From positions 1 through 35,204 of the forward strand of contig JAOZQF010000003.1 in the NCBI GenBank assembly GCA_029932345.1: a stretch of 35,204 bases of DNA, written 5' to 3'. Below, one piece after another: positions 34,418 through 35,204 of the stretch. The notes beneath the pieces are model-generated. The model made no database searches. It saw nothing but the letters and a program-made list of their open reading frames with translations, and was not told the origin of the DNA. This DNA is from Desulfuromusa sp. (GTDB taxonomy: Bacteria; Desulfobacterota; Desulfuromonadia; Desulfuromonadales; Geopsychrobacteraceae). The position numbers were made by a program, and so were the translations under genes. Numbering within the stretch: position 1 is the stretch's first letter; each line of letters begins with the position of its first letter.

Positions 34418-34583
34418 TAGGAGGCTGTCGGACTATCCATGAACTGGCTGCAAATCCATTTGTTTGGCTCAGTTTTCAGCTCCTTTTTGCCCCATAGCTA
34501 TGGCTATGAGCCTGCAAACGAGCTGAAAACTGCTCTCAAACCTCTGAATTTTGCTTCAGTCCGTATAGTCCGACAACCTCCTA
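34418..34583. mobile_element. MITE-like palindromic element, copy 1
   Basis: A 166-bp near-complete palindrome. The ends TAGGAGGCTGTCGGACTAT (34418-34436) and ATAGTCCGACAACCTCCTA (34565-34583) pair with one mismatch. Inside, CAGTTTTCAGCTC (34470-34482) pairs perfectly with GAGCTGAAAACTG (34520-34532), and CATAGC/GCTATG (34493-34498/34503-34508) closes the tip. TA at both outer ends fits a target-site duplication of the IS630/Tc1 type. It has no coding capacity. It lies between fur and feoB. Confidence 0.85.
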
Positions 34584-34616
34584 GCTGAATAGTTTTGCCA
34601 ATAAATGCGAGATAGC

Positions 34617-35054
34617 TTAACCATCAATTAGTTTGGCACATTTAGAACAAAGTCCATAAAGCTCATGGCGATGTCGCTCAATTTTAAAATCATACTGAGC
34701 CGCCACCTGCTCCTGTAGTTCTTCTATCTTCGGTTCAATGAACTCGACAATTAAACCACAATTTGTACAAACCAGGTGATCATGGTGTTGATCGGCATTT
34801 AAAGCTTCAAAGCGTGCTTGCCCGTCACCAAAATCCAACTCTCTGGCAATTCCACATTCGGCAAACAACTTCAAAGTACGATGGACAGTTGCATAACCAA
34901 TTTTCGGGTGATTCTTACGCAAACGGAAATAAAGATCTTCGGTGGAAAAATGTAATTTTGAACCGAGAAATGTCTCTAGTATCGTCATTCTCTGACTGGT
35001 ATTTTTCAGCCCTTTACGACGAACATACTCATTGAATATCGTCACCTGATCCAT
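34617..35054 (-). CDS. fur: Ferric uptake regulator family protein
   Basis: A 145-residue Fur-family metalloregulator. The winged helix (about 10-80) contains YATVHRTLKLF, close to the Fur recognition helix YATVYRxLxxL. HHDH (90-93) with Cys96/Cys99, and Cys136/Cys139 near the C-terminus, form the metal and structural Zn sites. Fur itself is most likely, given the neighbouring feo genes; PerR or Zur cannot be excluded. AAAGGG precedes ATG at 35054. The promoter must lie in or beyond the palindromic element that begins 12 bases upstream. Confidence 0.92.
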   Translation of the reverse strand: MDQVTIFNEYVRRKGLKNTSQRMTILETFLGSKLHFSTEDLYFRLRKNHPKIGYATVHRTLKLFAECGIARELDFGDGQARFEALNADQHHDHLVCTNCGLIVEFIEPKIEELQEQVAAQYDFKIERHRHELYGLCSKCAKLIDG

Positions 35055-35066
35055 CAGATAACCCTT

Positions 35067-35204
35067 TAGCAGCCTATCGGACTATCAATAAACTGGCTGC
35101 AAATTTGTCTGTTTGGCCTATATTTCAGCTCCTTTTCGACCAATAGCTGTGGCTATTACTCTCAAATGAGCCAAAATCTGATCTCAAACGACCAAATTTT
35201 CGCT
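35067..35204. mobile_element. MITE-like palindromic element, copy 2 (cut by the window end)
   Basis: The first 138 bases of a second copy in the same orientation. Its end TAGCAGCCTATCGGACTAT matches copy 1 at 16 of 19 positions, and AACTGGCTGCAAAT, TTTCAGCTCCTTTT and the tip follow in order. The tip is AATAGC/GCTATT instead of CATAGC/GCTATG, a change in both arms that keeps the pairing. Confidence 0.8.

Noticed and set aside
1-35204. tRNA or rRNA genes, a CRISPR array, a phage region or a full transposase
   Set aside because: I looked for cloverleaf ends, regular direct repeats and phage or transposase motifs and saw none.

Overview
The window looks like chromosomal DNA from an anaerobic, moderately AT-rich member of the Desulfuromonadales (Desulfuromonas, Desulfuromusa or Pelobacter-like deltaproteobacteria). 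This rests on gene content: a liv branched-chain amino acid ABC operon, a long HflX, a FeoB-type iron operon with a DtxR-FeoA fusion, lipoproteins typical of Gram-negatives, and YqjM-type ene-reductase. The assignment is inference. No rRNA, tRNA, CRISPR array, prophage or complete transposase was seen.

Layout. 1-3000 (+): a compact six-gene operon (CMD/AhpD-like protein, double TM2 protein, cupin, 4HBT thioesterase, LysE exporter, second cupin). 3014-3655 (-): hsp20 with its own promoter and terminator. 3807-4871 (+): an OYE/YqjM flavin reductase. 4977-6724 (-): a GGDEF membrane protein translationally coupled to a small coiled-coil lipoprotein. 6812-11916 (-): livK-H-M-G-F with a good sigma70-like promoter, stem-loops after livK and after livG, and a terminator after livF. 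12034-15940 (-): a DUF4388-like protein, an ABC-F ATPase with a possible attenuator leader, and a cytidylate-kinase-like protein. 15941-16349 holds divergent promoters and a structured leader for an RNase E/G homologue (16350-18914, +) with seven repeated basic motifs in its tail. 18999-23154 (-): a carboxyethylornithine-synthase-like dehydrogenase, a bacterial dynamin-like GTPase, and cysK. 23407-28393 (-): Smr protein, TPR membrane protein, MltD-like lytic transglycosylase, HflX. 28514-29281 (-): fabI, divergent from leuCD (29471-31518, +). 31592-35054 (-): fur, then feoB, a tiny Cys-rich protein and a DtxR-FeoA fusion.

How genes work together. The liv genes form one importer. leuC and leuD overlap by one base and make isopropylmalate isomerase. 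feoB, the Cys-rich protein and DtxR-FeoA overlap one another, so they are probably made together as a ferrous iron import and sensing unit. fur lies just upstream on the same strand and has a copy of the same palindromic MITE-like element on each side.

Most of the window is ordinary housekeeping. The points I think deserve a second look are the MITE pair around fur, the Cys-rich protein in the feo operon, the RNase E/G leader and its repeat tail, a JAMM-like motif in the HflX N-terminal extension, and a possible leader peptide before the ABC-F gene.
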